This document shows, in pieces, positions 5,632-7,278 of a stretch of 7,278 nucleotides of DNA (the first letter of the stretch is position 1; every line of letters begins with the position of its first letter). The DNA is taken from assembly GCA_900545525.1 (NCBI GenBank), contig UQZX01000055.1, forward strand, positions 1 through 7,278, read 5' to 3'. The DNA is from an uncultured Prevotella sp. GTDB lineage: Bacteria > Bacteroidota > Bacteroidia > Bacteroidales > Bacteroidaceae. The position numbers and the translations under genes were made by a program. The notes beneath the pieces are model-generated. The model did not search any database, was not told the origin of the DNA, and saw nothing but the letters and a program-made list of their open reading frames with translations.

Positions 5632-5635
5632 CACC

Positions 5636-6013
5636 ATGTTAAAGAGCATAATACTTGTGGCGGCAGGAGGTGCGGCGGGCAGCGTGGCACGGTATCTGGC
5701 ATCGCGCATCATACAGGGGATTGTCTCTGTGTCGTTTCCGGCAGGCACCATGCTGGTAAACGTCTTAGGGTGTCTGCTCATAGGCATTGTGTACGGGCTT
5801 TGTGCCGGAAGATGCCGCATCGACGGCAACATGGCGCTTCTGCTCACCACGGGATTTTGCGGCGGATTTACAACCTTCAGCACCTTTGCATCGGAGACGC
5901 TCGGGCTTTTACGTTCGGGAAGCATTATCACGGGTGCCCTCTACGCCGGAGGCAGCGTGGCGCTGGGGCTGGTTGCCGTGGCTTTAGGCATGCATATAAC
6001 AAAAATGATATAA
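5636..6013 (+). CDS. crcB: CrcB/Fluc fluoride ion channel
   Basis: A small inner-membrane fluoride channel that lets F- out of the cell and so protects enolase and pyrophosphatase; family members work as antiparallel homodimers. At 125 residues the product has normal family length, with four hydrophobic segments (about 4-21, 36-56, 66-88, 97-119). Family motifs are present: GGAAGSVARY (11-20), GTMLVNVLG with Asn42 (37-45), and the pore motif TTGFCGGFTTFSTF (71-84), whose F81 and F84 should correspond to the paired Phe residues lining the fluoride path. The ATG at 5636 is the only start that keeps the first motif. No Shine-Dalgarno sequence is present and the -7 box abuts the start. I found no convincing fluoride riboswitch upstream. 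The next gene starts 1 nt after the stop. Confidence 0.95.
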   Translation: MLKSIILVAAGGAAGSVARYLASRIIQGIVSVSFPAGTMLVNVLGCLLIGIVYGLCAGRCRIDGNMALLLTTGFCGGFTTFSTFASETLGLLRSGSIITGALYAGGSVALGLVAVALGMHITKMI

Positions 6014-6014
6014 C

Positions 6015-7181
6015 ATGAAAAAGACCATTTTCAATCTTTTCGCGGTTACAGCCTTAGTGCTTGCCGCGTTTACTCTTGGCTCGTGCGGCAACAAGAAGTT
6101 CCGCATTGACGGAAAGATAGGCGGAGCCGACGGCTCGATGCTCTATCTCGAAAACCTCAGTCTGGACGGTCCCGTGGCAATAGACTCGGTTAAGCTTGGC
6201 TCTGAGGGCACCTTCGAGTTTACGGGAGATGCCCCGGAGGCTCCGGAGTTTTATCGTCTGAGGATAGAAGGAGACATCGTCAACATAAGCATAGACTCTA
6301 CGGAGACGGTAAGCATAAAGGCTTCGATGCCGGGAATGGCGTCAAACTACGAGGTTGAAGGCTCGGAAAACTGCTCGGTGATAAGGGAGCTTGCACTGAA
6401 GCAGATGGATCTGCAGAGGCGCATCATCGCCATACAGAACAACGGCATGCTGGGGCTTGATGCGACAAGGGACAGCATCGTGAAAGTGATAGACGCCTAT
6501 AAGCAGGATATAAAGATGAACTACATCTTCAAGGAGCCGATGAAGTCGTCTTCGTATTTTGCCCTCTTCCAGACTATAGGCAGCAGTCTTATCTTCAATC
6601 CTCGCGAGAGTGAGGAGGACATAAAGGTGTTTGCGGCTGTTGCCACGAGCTGGGATGTATATCATCCGGATGCCGTGCGCGGCAAGAACCTCCACAACAT
6701 AACGATTGAGGGAATGAAGAACATACGCATAGTGCAGAACAAAATGGCGAAGCAGAGCATTGACCCGAGCCGTATTACGGTGTCGAACATCATCGACGTG
6801 ACGCTCCTCGACAACAAGGGTAATGCCCGCAGCCTTACCGATCTTAAGGGTAGGGTGGTGCTGTTAGACTTCCATGTCTTCGGTACGAAGGAGTCTACGA
6901 AGCGTATAATGATGCTGCGTGAGATTTATAACAAGTATCATGACCGCGGACTGGAGATATATCAGGTGTCTCTCGACCCCGACGAGCATTTCTGGAAGAC
7001 GCAGACGGCGGCGCTGCCGTGGATAAGCGTCAGGGACCCGCAGGGTCTGAACTCCCAGAACCTGTCGTCGTATAACGTCCAAAGCCTGCCCACTTTCTTC
7101 CTCATCGACCGCAATAACGTGATTTACAAGCGCGATGCGCAGATAAAGGATTTGGACTCTGAGATACAGGGACTGCTTTGA
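6015..7181 (+). CDS. DUF4369/thioredoxin-fold (TlpA-like) lipoprotein lacking CxxC
   Basis: A 388-residue exported lipoprotein: signal peptide (MKKTIFNLFAVTALVLAAFT), lipobox LGSC and lipidated Cys24. Residues about 27-125 (FRIDGKIGGADGSMLYLENL onwards) look like DUF4369, a beta-rich domain common at the N-terminus of Bacteroidota thiol-disulfide lipoproteins. A helical linker follows (about 125-250), then a TlpA/AhpC-like thioredoxin fold (about 255-388). In the fold, LLDF (283-286) is kept, but the usual WASWCGPC becomes HVFGTKES, so both redox cysteines are replaced (T291, S294). The cis-Pro loop SLPTFFLIDR is retained. It should therefore be redox-inactive by the normal mechanism and may bind peptide or act structurally. 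It starts 1 nt after crcB with no Shine-Dalgarno sequence, implying co-transcription and perhaps coupled translation. The function is unknown. Confidence 0.88.
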   Translation: MKKTIFNLFAVTALVLAAFTLGSCGNKKFRIDGKIGGADGSMLYLENLSLDGPVAIDSVKLGSEGTFEFTGDAPEAPEFYRLRIEGDIVNISIDSTETVSIKASMPGMASNYEVEGSENCSVIRELALKQMDLQRRIIAIQNNGMLGLDATRDSIVKVIDAYKQDIKMNYIFKEPMKSSSYFALFQTIGSSLIFNPRESEEDIKVFAAVATSWDVYHPDAVRGKNLHNITIEGMKNIRIVQNKMAKQSIDPSRITVSNIIDVTLLDNKGNARSLTDLKGRVVLLDFHVFGTKESTKRIMMLREIYNKYHDRGLEIYQVSLDPDEHFWKTQTAALPWISVRDPQGLNSQNLSSYNVQSLPTFFLIDRNNVIYKRDAQIKDLDSEIQGLL

Positions 7182-7278
7182 ATTACGAATGACGAGTTAC
7201 GAATTAAGAGTTAAGAGGCGGGAAATTACGAATTAAGAGGCGGGGAAATTAAGAATTAAGAGTTAAGAATTAAGAAAA
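7180..7278. repeat. Heptanucleotide tandem repeat (GARTTAM) running off the window
   Basis: From the last two bases of the lipoprotein stop codon the DNA becomes a string of 7-nt units: GAATTAC, GAATGAC, GAGTTAC, GAATTAA, GAGTTAA, then GAATTAA at 7230, 7253 and 7267 and GAGTTAA at 7260. Two longer interruptions, GAGGCGGGAAATTAC (7215-7229) and GAGGCGGGGAAATTAA (7237-7252), share a G-rich head and also end in an ATTA unit. The repeat continues to the edge, so its full length is unknown. No terminator hairpin is visible before it. Confidence 0.85.

Larger units (their letters stand above)
5187..5635. other. Divergent intergenic region between pnp and crcB
   Basis: This 449-nt gap has no credible coding frame. 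From left to right it holds the pnp leader and -7 box (5231-5239), an AT-rich stretch (5240-5310), several small hairpins (5365-5380, 5379-5393, 5416-5431), repeat array B (5458-5566) and the crcB -7 box (5624-5631). Confidence 0.75.

Noticed and set aside
5779..5931. Alternative-frame proteins within crcB on both strands
   Set aside because: The crcB frame carries all family motifs; overlapping frames show none.

Overview
The window looks like a chromosomal housekeeping stretch from a member of the Bacteroidota, most likely Bacteroidales and plausibly Prevotellaceae. Evidence for this: putative promoters match the phylum's TAnnTTTG -7 box rather than an E. coli -10; there is a DUF4251 lipoprotein and a DUF4369/TlpA-like lipoprotein, both families typical of the phylum; most genes lack Shine-Dalgarno sequences; and the intergenic regions are AT-rich. 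The genus is inferred and was not tested by any search.

Layout, left to right. 1-323 holds no gene; it carries a string of about 22-nt degenerate repeat units that fold into strong hairpins, just beyond the 3' end of a minus-strand S41 processing protease (324-1997). A divergent intergenic region (1998-2173) carries the protease -7 box and a well-formed promoter for tRNA-Asn(GTT) at 2174-2247, with a perfect 8-bp inverted repeat filling the spacer between its -33 and -7 boxes. The tRNA is followed by a hairpin terminator, and only 24 nt later by a DUF4251 lipoprotein gene (2307-2798) that has an unusually strong Shine-Dalgarno sequence. A 43-nt bidirectional terminator separates it from the convergent pnp gene (polynucleotide phosphorylase, minus strand, 2862-5186).

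The 449-nt region 5187-5635 between the divergent pnp and crcB genes carries the pnp -7 box and a second, clearer array of the same 22-nt repeat family. A crcB/Fluc fluoride channel gene (5636-6013) and a DUF4369/thioredoxin-fold lipoprotein gene (6015-7181) follow, 1 nt apart, as a probable operon. A heptanucleotide tandem repeat begins inside the stop codon of the last gene and runs off the window.

Functionally these are separate housekeeping modules: envelope proteolysis, translation, RNA turnover and fluoride export, plus two lipoproteins of unknown substrate. I found no defence system, mobile element, CRISPR array or secondary-metabolite cluster. The least explained structure is the pair of 22-nt repeat arrays. 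Next come the palindrome inside the tRNA promoter, the two TTTGCAC(C)ATG arrangements that suggest leaderless mRNAs, and the thioredoxin-like domain that has lost its CxxC.
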